From: Paraliobacillus quinghaiensis
GTDB taxonomy: Bacteria; Bacillota; Bacilli; Bacillales; Amphibacillaceae
Length of the DNA stretch: 64,000 nt
Assembly (NCBI RefSeq): GCF_003426025.1
Contig: NZ_QJSH01000004.1
Span: forward strand, 1 to 64,000
Direction of reading: 5' to 3'
In this document: in pieces, positions 24,483 through 32,673 of the stretch
Layout: every line of letters begins with the position of its first letter
Position numbering within the stretch: the stretch's first letter is position 1
Notes under the pieces: generated by a model
The model's input: only the letters and a program-made list of their open reading frames with translations
Databases searched by the model: none
Told to the model about the DNA's origin: nothing
Program-made: the position numbers and the translations under genes

Positions 24483-25679
24483 TTGGTGGTGGACAAAATC
24501 AGTAAACTTAAAAGTTATAGAATCATTATTCCTATTTTCGCCTTTTTGCTCTTGTTTTTATCATTTATGTTTATTGGGAAAGAAAAAGTAACCTATGCTT
24601 ATAGTGCTCTGTTTACACCGAAAAGTACTGAACCCTTACTTGTTCAAGATTTCATCTTCAAAAAAGTCTATTTCAAACCGATAACCGCACTTTCTTTTAG
24701 AACAGAACTAACAATCAGCGCAGCCGGGGATGTCACAATCGGTAGTGACGATAGTTTTGGCTACCATGGTACATTCCATCATGAAATGGATAATCAAGGT
24801 GTAGACTTCTTCGGTAAAAATGTAAAGTCTATTTTTGAGAATGATGATCTCACTATTGTTAATTTAGAAACAACCTTAACAGACAGTAATCAAAAAGCGA
24901 GTAAGAAGTTTCGTTTTAAAGGGAAGCCTGCTTATACAGAAATACTAACGTCTTCAAGCATCGAAGCTGTTAATTTGGCAAACAACCACACCTTCGATTA
25001 TCTCCAAAAAGGCTACGATGATACGATTGCAAACTTGGAAAAGTATCAAGTAAATTCATTCGGCTATGACAGATTATTATTGAAAGAAATTAAAGGAATC
25101 ACTGTCGGTGCAATTGGATATAAAGGTTGGTTAGATTCAGCTGATGTTCGAGAAACGATTCAAAAAGACATAACAACACTAAGAGATAATGGAGCACAAT
25201 TAATCATTGCAAACTTTCATTGGGGAGATGAACGACAATATCATCCAAATGCGACACAAAAAGCATTAGGTAGATTTGCAATTGATGCAGGAGCAGACCT
25301 AGTTCTTGGACATCACCCACATGTCGTTCAAGGTGTTGAAAACTATAAGGATAAGTTTATTATATACAGTCTAGGTAACTTCATGTTTGGGGGGAATCGA
25401 AACCCTAGCGATAAAGACACATTTATTTTCCAGCAAACATTTCACTTCTCATTTAATAGCTTAACAAATAAAAAAGATATTAAAATCATTCCAACTAGAA
25501 TTTCATCTACAACAGCTCGCAATAATTATCAACCAACTCAATTAGAAGGTGCGGATGCAGATCGGCTGATTAACAAGATTCTCACCTTAAGCGCGGACTT
25601 AAACATAGATGACCGTGTTCCTAATAACGCCTACACTTTACTAGATAACGTTGCATACTTAATAGAAGATCCAGAATAA
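24483..25679 (+). CDS. CapA/PgsA-like metallophosphatase-fold protein
   Basis: A protein of about 398 residues with an N-terminal signal anchor (RIIIPIFAFLLLFLSFMFIG) and a large extracellular CapA domain: AAGDVTIG, NLETTLTD, NLANNHTFDY, FHWGDERQY and LGHHPHVVQG, the metal-binding motifs of the PGA_cap calcineurin-like family. CapA homologues take part in poly-gamma-glutamate export and envelope functions. No capBC/pgsBC genes are nearby, so polyglutamate synthesis is not implied. The start is uncertain; TTG at 24483 lacks a clear ribosome binding site. Confidence 0.82.
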   Translation: MVVDKISKLKSYRIIIPIFAFLLLFLSFMFIGKEKVTYAYSALFTPKSTEPLLVQDFIFKKVYFKPITALSFRTELTISAAGDVTIGSDDSFGYHGTFHHEMDNQGVDFFGKNVKSIFENDDLTIVNLETTLTDSNQKASKKFRFKGKPAYTEILTSSSIEAVNLANNHTFDYLQKGYDDTIANLEKYQVNSFGYDRLLLKEIKGITVGAIGYKGWLDSADVRETIQKDITTLRDNGAQLIIANFHWGDERQYHPNATQKALGRFAIDAGADLVLGHHPHVVQGVENYKDKFIIYSLGNFMFGGNRNPSDKDTFIFQQTFHFSFNSLTNKKDIKIIPTRISSTTARNNYQPTQLEGADADRLINKILTLSADLNIDDRVPNNAYTLLDNVAYLIEDPE

Positions 25680-25717
25680 TATTATAAAACCTATCTATTC
25701 TCATGTATCTTATAAGT

Positions 25718-25753
25718 ATTTCGACGTAGCTTCTCTAAAAGCTTACGTCGAAT
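25718..25753 (+). terminator. Terminator after capA-like gene
   Basis: TTCGACGTAGCT pairs with AGCTTACGTCGAA (one bulge), followed by TATTTAG. Confidence 0.7.
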
Positions 25754-25851
25754 ATTTAGTTATTTTATAGCAAGCATATTGTATAATTGTAATCATATTT
25801 CGTATCATGTTATAATAAAGTGGTTTTAATATTATTGAGGAGGAAATTTTT

Positions 25852-26295
25852 TTGTCAATCGAGATAGGTAGTAAAGTAAAAGGTAAGGTAACTGGTATCA
25901 CTAATTTTGGAGCATTCATAGAATTACCTGGTGGCACAACTGGTCTTGTGCATATTAGTGAAGTAGCAGATAGCTATGTAAAAGATGTGAATGATCATCT
26001 TACTGTAGGTGATGAGATTGAAGTCAAAGTAATTAGTGAAAAGGATGGCAAAATTGCCTTATCTATCAAACAAACAGTAGAAAAACCAGAAGGACAAACA
26101 GGAAACTCTCGACGCCCACGTCAAGGAAGAGATGATAGAAATTCCAAAAATGGTCGCCCTAAAGGGAATCTCAAACCGAAAGAAAGCTTTGAAGATAAGA
26201 TGGCAAATTTTCTAAAGACAAGTGAAGAAAATTTATCAACACTAAAACGTAGTAAAGAATCGAAACAAGGTGGAAGAGGCTCAAAACGAGGATAA
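25852..26295 (+). CDS. yabR: S1-domain RNA-binding protein, copy 1
   Basis: A 147-residue protein with an N-terminal S1 OB-fold (GSKVKGKVTGITNFGAFIEL, residues 6-25; GLVHISEVADSYVKDVNDHL) and a basic, Arg/Lys/Gly-rich tail (PRQGRDDRNSKNGRPKG ... GGRGSKRG). It matches YabR/YugI-type general RNA-binding proteins of Bacillus. The start codon is TTG, fixed by GAGGAGG eight bases upstream. A GTTATAATAA -10 box lies just before. A second copy with nearly the same S1 domain, TTG start and leader lies at 31991. Confidence 0.88.
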   Translation: MSIEIGSKVKGKVTGITNFGAFIELPGGTTGLVHISEVADSYVKDVNDHLTVGDEIEVKVISEKDGKIALSIKQTVEKPEGQTGNSRRPRQGRDDRNSKNGRPKGNLKPKESFEDKMANFLKTSEENLSTLKRSKESKQGGRGSKRG

Positions 26296-26361
26296 TACTC
26301 CTCAGAAATCAAATTAATCCCTTGTTTAAATTCAATTGAAACTTTCTTCAAAGAAATGCAC

Positions 26362-26412
26362 AAGAGACTTCACCCAAAGTAGCAGGATAAAGTCTCTTTA
26401 TTTCTTTTTCTC
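26362..26412 (+). terminator. Terminator after S1-domain copy 1
   Basis: AAGAGACTT pairs with AAGTCTCTT across a loop and is followed by TATTTCTTTTTC. Confidence 0.65.
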
Positions 26413-26476
26413 TTTTAGTTAAACTTCCAAAAGATCGTACATAACTATGCGCATTTACTAAAGAACCCCTCTATTT

Positions 26477-27823
26477 TCACCCTTTGTAAAAATACTCCTC
26501 TAACCATTGTTGAAATAGAATATAGTCCTTTTCCACACGTTCTTTATAGAATTTAGACCATTTTACCATTTCCTTTTTAAATCCTTTTTTATCATCGCCT
26601 ATTGCTTTCAAAATTTCTTCTTCTCCATGATAGTCTAAGATACCATGTTCAATATCTACATCAGCGCGTGCATGAATTTTTGCGGTAACTTTACCCATTG
26701 TCTTTAAAGTTCGCTTCAATTCTTTATAATCATCGAGATTCGTTGTATCTAAATCCTCTTCATAAGCAGATCGTTCTCTCACATAAAATTGCCGGTTTTT
26801 GATTGAAAAATAACCTAAATACGGATCAGCTTTGTGATGCATCGCCTTTTGTGTGCTGATTACACGTTTTCCTTGATGATCATTTTCATCCCAAAATGTT
26901 TCATTATAGGCACAAAAGTATGCAGCTACAGATGTCCGAGCTTCTTTTGCTTCTAAAAGGACGCAATCATGATTATCATTTTCATTTTGGCCATCAATTA
27001 ATATATAGAACCGCTTCAATCCTGTTGAGCCAATCCCAGCTCCCGTTTTTTTCACAATATCCTTAATCTTGTAATGCGCTTTTCCCTGAAACGTTTCCTT
27101 GTTTAAACTGTTTAAATAGTTATCCCATACTTTGATAATTTCCTTATATTCATTACTGGAGACGTTATCCAATTTAGTTTTTTCGCGATTAAATTTCCGT
27201 TCACCTTGTTCATTTATATACGTTTGTTTCTCAAGTTTACGTGTTGCATCACGATTCACTAACTTTTCTAAGGTTTGCTTAATTGGACCTTTTGTATTGT
27301 CCATCGTGAATTGTCTTGTAACAGGATCTTTATCCCCTTTTAAGAATTTCTTTAAATGCTGATAATATTTCTTTAAGTAAATCTTAACTAGCTTGTCCTG
27401 TTCATCTTCATCAAATCCTTGTTTTTCAGCAACTAATCGGATACTAACAACCATTCGGAGTACATCATATAGATAAGAGCCAAAGTACCCTTCATCAAAA
27501 TCATCGACATCAAATACAATATCGCCATCTTCATTTTGGAAAGCACTAAGGTTGTCAAAATGTAAATCACCAAGAATCCAGGCTGGTTTATCTTCTGTTG
27601 TATGATAAGAAAATGGAATTTTGGTTACATCATAATAAAACAAAAAGATACTACCTCGAAAAAAACTATAGGCATCTTCCTTCATTTTCGCGTATTTAGC
27701 GCGTCGATTCTTTTTACTTAACAACATAATTTGCCCATCAAATTGCTCTAATATTTCATGGATCGTCTGTTTTCGCAAATAGTCATTTGTATGTTTGATC
27801 TGTTCTTTAACATCTTGAACCAT
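26477..27823 (-). CDS. DUF2252-family protein
   Basis: A 448-residue protein of the DUF2252 family, whose fold resembles aminoglycoside/choline kinases. Visible family features are SFFRGSIFLFYYDV, WILGDLHFDNLSAF and FDVDDFDEGYFGSYLYDVLRM, which would hold catalytic-loop-like Asp/Asn residues, and HARADVDIEHG near the C-terminus. No substrate is known. The gene is 21 bases downstream of the Ca/Na exchanger gene on the same strand, so they may be co-transcribed. Confidence 0.8.
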   Translation of the reverse strand: MVQDVKEQIKHTNDYLRKQTIHEILEQFDGQIMLLSKKNRRAKYAKMKEDAYSFFRGSIFLFYYDVTKIPFSYHTTEDKPAWILGDLHFDNLSAFQNEDGDIVFDVDDFDEGYFGSYLYDVLRMVVSIRLVAEKQGFDEDEQDKLVKIYLKKYYQHLKKFLKGDKDPVTRQFTMDNTKGPIKQTLEKLVNRDATRKLEKQTYINEQGERKFNREKTKLDNVSSNEYKEIIKVWDNYLNSLNKETFQGKAHYKIKDIVKKTGAGIGSTGLKRFYILIDGQNENDNHDCVLLEAKEARTSVAAYFCAYNETFWDENDHQGKRVISTQKAMHHKADPYLGYFSIKNRQFYVRERSAYEEDLDTTNLDDYKELKRTLKTMGKVTAKIHARADVDIEHGILDYHGEEEILKAIGDDKKGFKKEMVKWSKFYKERVEKDYILFQQWLEEYFYKG

Positions 27824-27844
27824 TTAGTACCCTCCTAATTGCTC

Positions 27845-28801
27845 CTAATTCCTGATAATGATATAAATCATATACATGATATAAAAACTAGCTAAGAGTA
27901 TACCTTCCCGTTTTCCTATACGATAATTCGTCCCTGAGAAAAGAAGTAAGATAATCGTTAATGCGATCATTACAACTACATCAACAAACAGTACACTATC
28001 GACTGCTAGTGGTGCTATTACAGAAGACGATCCTAATACAAGTAAAATATTAAATATATTACTACCAATTATATTTCCAAGTGCAATCTCACTTTGCTTT
28101 TTAACTGCAGCGGTAATAGAGGTGATTAACTCTGGTAAAGACGTACCGACTGAGACAATCGTTAAACCAACCAACGTTTCACTCATACCAAACAGTAACG
28201 CAATTTCCGTTGCATTTCGAACGACTAACTCTCCACCAAAAATGATCGCCAACAGGCCACTCACTGTAAATACGATATTTTTTCCCCATGCTGGTTTTTC
28301 TTTAGGAGTCGTATCTTGCATAGCAGTTGTGCGACTCTTTCTCGCCACTTCGAAAATATAGTATAAAAAAACAGCAAAGAACAATAGAAAAATAAACCCA
28401 TCACTTCTTGAAATATAATTTGTGGTCAATGACTGAAGTGCTACATCACTCATTAAGATGAGTAAAGCAAGACTTGCAAGTAGCGTAAATGGAATTTCCT
28501 TTCTAATCGTCTCATTTTCTACTTTCAATGGGTTAATTAATGCTGTTAACCCAACTACAAGTGTAATATTAAATATATTACTACCGATGACATTACCAAT
28601 CGCAACACCTGCACTATCTTCTAAAGCAGATACTATACTGACTGTTGCCTCCGGTGAACTTGTCCCAAACGCGACAATAGTTAAACCAATTAGTAACGGT
28701 GATACGTGTAATGCTGTTGCAATTTTTGAAGCGCCATCTACAAAGAAATCGGCACCTTTAATTAATAAAACGAACCCAATAATTAATAAAATATATGTCA
28801 T
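27845..28801 (-). CDS. CaCA-family sodium/calcium exchanger
   Basis: A 318-residue membrane protein made of two inverted halves of five helices. The alpha repeats are VAFGTSSPEATVSIVSALEDS ... GNVIGSNIFN and VSVGTSLPELITSITAAVKKQ ... GNIIGSNIFN, the ion-binding motifs of YrbG-type exchangers. It should expel Ca2+ in exchange for Na+ or H+. The length is that of the minimal prokaryotic exchanger. Confidence 0.93.
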   Translation of the reverse strand: MTYILLIIGFVLLIKGADFFVDGASKIATALHVSPLLIGLTIVAFGTSSPEATVSIVSALEDSAGVAIGNVIGSNIFNITLVVGLTALINPLKVENETIRKEIPFTLLASLALLILMSDVALQSLTTNYISRSDGFIFLLFFAVFLYYIFEVARKSRTTAMQDTTPKEKPAWGKNIVFTVSGLLAIIFGGELVVRNATEIALLFGMSETLVGLTIVSVGTSLPELITSITAAVKKQSEIALGNIIGSNIFNILLVLGSSSVIAPLAVDSVLFVDVVVMIALTIILLLFSGTNYRIGKREGILLASFYIMYMIYIIIRN

Positions 28802-29029
28802 GTTGCTATTATCCTCTCATTTTAAAATACTATGTGATTAGGACACGATTACCTGCCCAATCATTTCCTTGTTTACCCTAATTTAAATACATTTAATACA
28901 TTTTCAACAAAAAACCTTAATATCAGCATAGAAATATCCAATTTAATCACATTGGATATTTATGTTAAAACAATATTGAAATTATTCTTTCACTACCGGA
29001 TCAGAAAAATTGCAAAAGGGGGTATCTTC

Positions 29030-29131
29030 ATGGAAAAGAAATCAATGAAGTTTTTCTTAATAGTATTGGGAATTATTTTAGGAATGGCTTTTGTTTCAGG
29101 ATTATGGGCAATTATAAACCATCTATTCTAA
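29030..29131 (+). CDS. 33-residue single-helix membrane peptide
   Basis: A short gene with a textbook ribosome binding site (AAAAGGGGG, 7 bases before ATG). The product starts MEKKSMKFFLIVLGIILGM, continues as one membrane helix and ends with WAIINHLF. The basic head and single hydrophobic helix are typical of small regulatory or accessory membrane peptides. It stands alone between two minus-strand genes. No homologue comes to mind. An imperfect hairpin at about 29150-29186 (TTGACA with TGTCAA) may end the transcript. Confidence 0.6.
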   Translation: MEKKSMKFFLIVLGIILGMAFVSGLWAIINHLF

Positions 29132-29213
29132 TATAAAGTATTATGAAAAAATAGACAATTGACAATAGTTGTCAACCGCCTATTTAAAGTCATATGTTAT
29201 CCTTTTTTACTGT

Positions 29214-30140
29214 TTACTGTTTCGATGGGAAATTTGTAATCATCTCATGTGCTTTTTCTACTTCTTCTTCCGGCACGATTAAATACCATAAATCACCAAT
29301 AAATTTACCGTTACCAGTAATTTGATAGGTTTCTGTGTTTTTACGTGCACTACTATAGTCTGTCACGAGTGACCTCATATCAGAAAAGTCCATATTAGTA
29401 CTTACATTGTTCCCTAGAACTTCTAAGATATCATTAATCTTACTAACCCCACCAAAGCTGGCCCCTTTATTAATCACACCTTCAATTACCTGGCGTTGAC
29501 GTTCATTACGACCAATATCACCTTTAGGATCTTGTTTCCGCATTCGTACAAATGCTAATGCTTCTTCTCCATTTAGCTCTAATTCACCTTCATCAAATTG
29601 ATGCCCACCATTCTTAAAAGCTAAATTATTATTTACAGTAATACCATCGACAGCATCTACAAGCTGTTTTAATCCTTCCATATTTACACGAACAAAGTAG
29701 TCAAGTTCAATATCCAAGAAATTCTCAACAGTATCTACAGCCATATTACTACCACCATAAGCATAAGAATGGTTTATTTTTTCGACCGTACCACGACCTA
29801 TAATTTCTGTTCGAGTGTCTCTTGGAATACTAACCATTTGCATCCGATCATTATCAGGATCTAGTGTCATCACAATCATTGTATCTGAACGTCCTACATC
29901 GCCTTGCCTTTCATCTACTCCTAACAAAAGAACATTAAGAGGTTCTTTCTCTTCTACCTTTTCTTTTGTCACCTTATTATCAATCGAAGTGACAGATTCA
30001 TGTAGGTCCTCATTTACGGTATGCTTTACGTCAGAATAGACCGAATAAGCATACAATCCTCCTACTAGTACAACTAAACCAACCACTAGTAAGGTGATTT
30101 TCCACCATCTATTTTTCTTCCTTTTCTCTATTCGACCCAT
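29214..30140 (-). CDS. LytR-CpsA-Psr family wall-polymer ligase
   Basis: A 308-residue protein: basic cytosolic head, one membrane anchor (ITLLVVGLVVLVGGLYAYSVY) and an extracellular LCP domain with LNVLLLGVDERQGDVGRSDTM, VSIPRDTRTEI, KINHSYAYGG and ALAFVRMRKQDPKGDIGRNERQRQ. These Arg/Asp residues bind the polyprenyl-pyrophosphate substrate. LCP enzymes attach teichoic acids or other glycopolymers to peptidoglycan. I prefer the start at 30140, preceded by GAGGTG; the frame is open 10 codons further. Confidence 0.92.
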   Translation of the reverse strand: MGRIEKRKKNRWWKITLLVVGLVVLVGGLYAYSVYSDVKHTVNEDLHESVTSIDNKVTKEKVEEKEPLNVLLLGVDERQGDVGRSDTMIVMTLDPDNDRMQMVSIPRDTRTEIIGRGTVEKINHSYAYGGSNMAVDTVENFLDIELDYFVRVNMEGLKQLVDAVDGITVNNNLAFKNGGHQFDEGELELNGEEALAFVRMRKQDPKGDIGRNERQRQVIEGVINKGASFGGVSKINDILEVLGNNVSTNMDFSDMRSLVTDYSSARKNTETYQITGNGKFIGDLWYLIVPEEEVEKAHEMITNFPSKQ

Positions 30141-30346
30141 ATTGCACCTCTTTTTTAAAATACAAAACATTTAGACTAGATCTTTTGCAACCTTAGTATC
30201 ATATCTGATATCAAAGCATTCTTTTTCAATAATACACCTTTTACTGAATCTTTCCAAGATATTATTACTCATAACTCTATCACTTTTCACGTTTCCCCTT
30301 TATAATAGATAAGGATTAACTATTAAGAAGAAAAGGTGTTTAAATT

Positions 30347-31903
30347 ATGAGTTTATTAACAGTAACAAATTTAAGTCATGGATTCGGTGATCGTGCGATC
30401 TTCGATGACGTTTCTTTTCGTTTATTAGCAGGCGAACATATTGGTCTTATTGGAGCCAATGGTGAAGGTAAGTCCACTTTTATGAATATCATTACAGGCA
30501 AACTAGAACCCGATGCTGGTACAGTTGAATGGTCAAAACATACTCGAGTTGGTTATTTGGACCAACATACGAATTTAAAAGAAGGTATGACGATTCGCGA
30601 CGTCCTTAGAACCGCGTTTCAGTACCTTTATAATATGGAAGAAGAAATGAATAACCTATTTGGAAAAATGGGTGAGGTTGAACCCGACGAATTAGAAAAA
30701 CTTCTTGAAGAAACCGGACGTATCCAAGATGCCCTTACAAATAATGATTTTTATATGATTGATGCAAAAGTTGAGGAAGTTGCAAATGGTCTTGGATTAA
30801 ATGAATTTGGTCTAGATCGCGAAGTCCATAACTTAAGTGGTGGGCAACGTACGAAAGTATTGCTCGCGAAGTTATTGCTAGAAAAGCCAGATATCCTATT
30901 ACTAGATGAGCCAACTAACTATCTTGACGTAGAGCATATTGAATGGTTAAAGAACTATTTATTAGAATATGATCACGCATTTATTTTAATTTCGCACGAC
31001 CTTCCATTTTTGAATAGTGTCGTTAATTTAATCTATCATATGGAAAATCAACAAGTAAATCGCTATCCAGGCGATTATCATGAATTTCAACGTGTATATG
31101 AAATGAGAAAGCAGCAGCTTGCATCAGCACATAAAAAACAGCAAAAAGAAATTGCTAATCTAAAAGACTTTGTTGCACGTAATAAGGCTAATGCTGCCAC
31201 TAGTAAAATGGCCATGTCTCGTCAGAAAAAACTAGATAAGATGGATGTTATTGAGTTAGATGCAGAAAAACCAAAACCGCATTTTCATTTTAACCAAGCC
31301 CGTACACCTGGTAAATACTTGTTTGAAACAACAGATCTTGTAATCGGTTATGATGAACCGCTATCGAGACCACTGAATTTATCAATGGAACGCGGTCAAA
31401 AGATTGCTTTATCTGGAGCAAACGGGATCGGAAAAACGACCCTGCTACGCAGTATTCTTGGTGAAATAAAACCAGTATCTGGTTCTGTTCAACAAGGTGA
31501 GCACTTGCATATTGGTTATTTTGAGCAGGAATTAAAAGAAACAAGCCAAAACACATGTATTGAAGAAATTTGGGAGGAATTCCGTCATTTTACCCAGCAA
31601 GAAGTTCGCGCATCCTTAGCAAAATGTGGTCTTACTAGAAAACATATAGAAAGTAAAGTTCAAGTATTAAGTGGTGGCGAAAAAGCGAAAGTCCGACTGT
31701 GTAAATTGATTAATAAGGACACCAATTTACTTGTATTGGATGAGCCTACTAACCACTTAGATATTGATGCAAAGAATGAACTTAAGCGAGCACTTAAGGA
31801 ATACAAGGGCAGTGTCTTGCTTATCTCACACGAACCAGATTTTTATCAAGGGATTGTAACAGACGTTTGGAACTGTGAGGACTGGACAACAAAGGTATTT
31901 TAG
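30347..31903 (+). CDS. yfmM: ABC-F family ATPase, YfmM type
   Basis: A 518-residue soluble protein with two ABC domains in tandem and no membrane part. Walker A motifs are GANGEGKST and GANGIGKTT, signatures LSGGQRTKV and LSGGEKAKV, Walker B with DEPTNYLD and DEPTNHLD. The linker (about residues 245-320) is the ABC-F P-site tRNA-interaction motif, rich in Lys/Gln (RKQQLASAHKKQQKEI). ABC-F proteins act on stalled ribosomes or give antibiotic protection. Length and spacing resemble B. subtilis YfmM, but subfamily assignment is inferred. Confidence 0.88.
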   Translation: MSLLTVTNLSHGFGDRAIFDDVSFRLLAGEHIGLIGANGEGKSTFMNIITGKLEPDAGTVEWSKHTRVGYLDQHTNLKEGMTIRDVLRTAFQYLYNMEEEMNNLFGKMGEVEPDELEKLLEETGRIQDALTNNDFYMIDAKVEEVANGLGLNEFGLDREVHNLSGGQRTKVLLAKLLLEKPDILLLDEPTNYLDVEHIEWLKNYLLEYDHAFILISHDLPFLNSVVNLIYHMENQQVNRYPGDYHEFQRVYEMRKQQLASAHKKQQKEIANLKDFVARNKANAATSKMAMSRQKKLDKMDVIELDAEKPKPHFHFNQARTPGKYLFETTDLVIGYDEPLSRPLNLSMERGQKIALSGANGIGKTTLLRSILGEIKPVSGSVQQGEHLHIGYFEQELKETSQNTCIEEIWEEFRHFTQQEVRASLAKCGLTRKHIESKVQVLSGGEKAKVRLCKLINKDTNLLVLDEPTNHLDIDAKNELKRALKEYKGSVLLISHEPDFYQGIVTDVWNCEDWTTKVF

Positions 31904-31990
31904 CTTATATTTTTTACAGGAATTGAATTGAATTTTACAAGGTAATTTGTTATAATAAGTTGGTTTCATTATTATTGAGGAGGAAATTTT

Positions 31991-32437
31991 TTGTCAATCG
32001 AAATAGGTAGTAAGGTTCAGGGTAAAGTAACTGGTATCACTAATTTTGGAGCATTCGTAGAATTACCTGGTGGCACAACTGGTCTTGTGCATATTAGTGA
32101 AGTAGCAGATAGCTATGTAAAAGACGTGAATGATCATCTTACTGTAGGTGACCAAATTGAAGTTAAAGTAATTAGTGAGAAGGATGGCAAGATTGCCTTG
32201 TCTATCAAAAAAGCAATAGATAGACCCGAAAGAGAAAAAACTTCTTACACAAAACGTCCTCGTCAAGGTAATGATGACAGAAACTCTAAAAATGGACGCT
32301 CTAAAGGTAACTTTAAGCCGAAAGAGAGCTTTGAAGATAAAATAGCTAACTTCTTAAAAACGAGTGAAGAGAATCAGTACACACTAAAACGTAGTAAAGA
32401 ATCAAAACAAGGTGGCAGAGGCGGAAGACGCGGCTAA
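31991..32437 (+). CDS. S1-domain RNA-binding protein, copy 2
   Basis: A 148-residue near-duplicate of the protein at 25852. The S1 domain differs at only a few residues (K10Q and I23V by my reading, and a short stretch around KKAIDRPER), while the linker between S1 and tail is more divergent. The TTG start, GAGGAGG site and GTTATAAT -10 box are also shared; TTGAAT lies 17 bases upstream of that -10. This suggests a duplication that carried its promoter. It ends at a strong terminator. Confidence 0.88.
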   Translation: MSIEIGSKVQGKVTGITNFGAFVELPGGTTGLVHISEVADSYVKDVNDHLTVGDQIEVKVISEKDGKIALSIKKAIDRPEREKTSYTKRPRQGNDDRNSKNGRSKGNFKPKESFEDKIANFLKTSEENQYTLKRSKESKQGGRGGRRG

Positions 32438-32447
32438 TCCTTGTATG

Positions 32448-32482
32448 TAAAAAGACAAGCCAGTTCTGGCTTGTCTTTTTTA
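32448..32482 (+). terminator. Terminator after S1-domain copy 2
   Basis: AAAAAGACAAGCCAG pairs perfectly with CTGGCTTGTCTTTTT across a two-base loop and continues into T's. Confidence 0.92.
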
Positions 32483-32499
32483 TATACGCAATTTGATGA

Positions 32500-32600
32500 T
32501 AATCCAGCAAATACGTGCGGTAATTCAGCAAAATCTGCTATTATTGAGCAAATGTGAGTACTAATTCAGCAAAAATTGCAATTATTCGGCAAACGTCATA
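32500..32600. repeat. Tandem array of five 19-21 bp units
   Basis: Units start at 32500, 32521, 32541, 32562 and 32582, each beginning with a version of TAATTCAGCAAA followed by 8-9 variable bases. The array lies between the S1-domain copy 2 and dbpA, which converge. No coding potential is seen. Confidence 0.65.
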
Positions 32601-32604
32601 TTAT

Positions 32605-32639
32605 TGACTATTGAATTGTGCTGCACAATTCAATAGTCA
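32605..32639. repeat. Perfect 35-bp palindrome, 17-bp arms
   Basis: TGACTATTGAATTGTGC is followed by a single T and then its exact reverse complement. It lies 35 bp beyond the end of dbpA. As RNA the hairpin has almost no loop, and on the dbpA-sense strand it is not followed by a clean T run, so an ordinary terminator is only one option. Confidence 0.7.
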
Positions 32640-32673
32640 CTTTTCGATTGATTATAAATGTTAAACTAATCTC

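Noticed and set aside
24483-25679. Poly-gamma-glutamate capsule locus
   Set aside because: Only a CapA-like gene is present; no capB or capC homologues flank it, so capsule synthesis is not supported.
32500-32600. CRISPR-like array
   Set aside because: Repeat cores are 12 bp and degenerate with 8-9 bp between them, far too short for CRISPR repeats and spacers.
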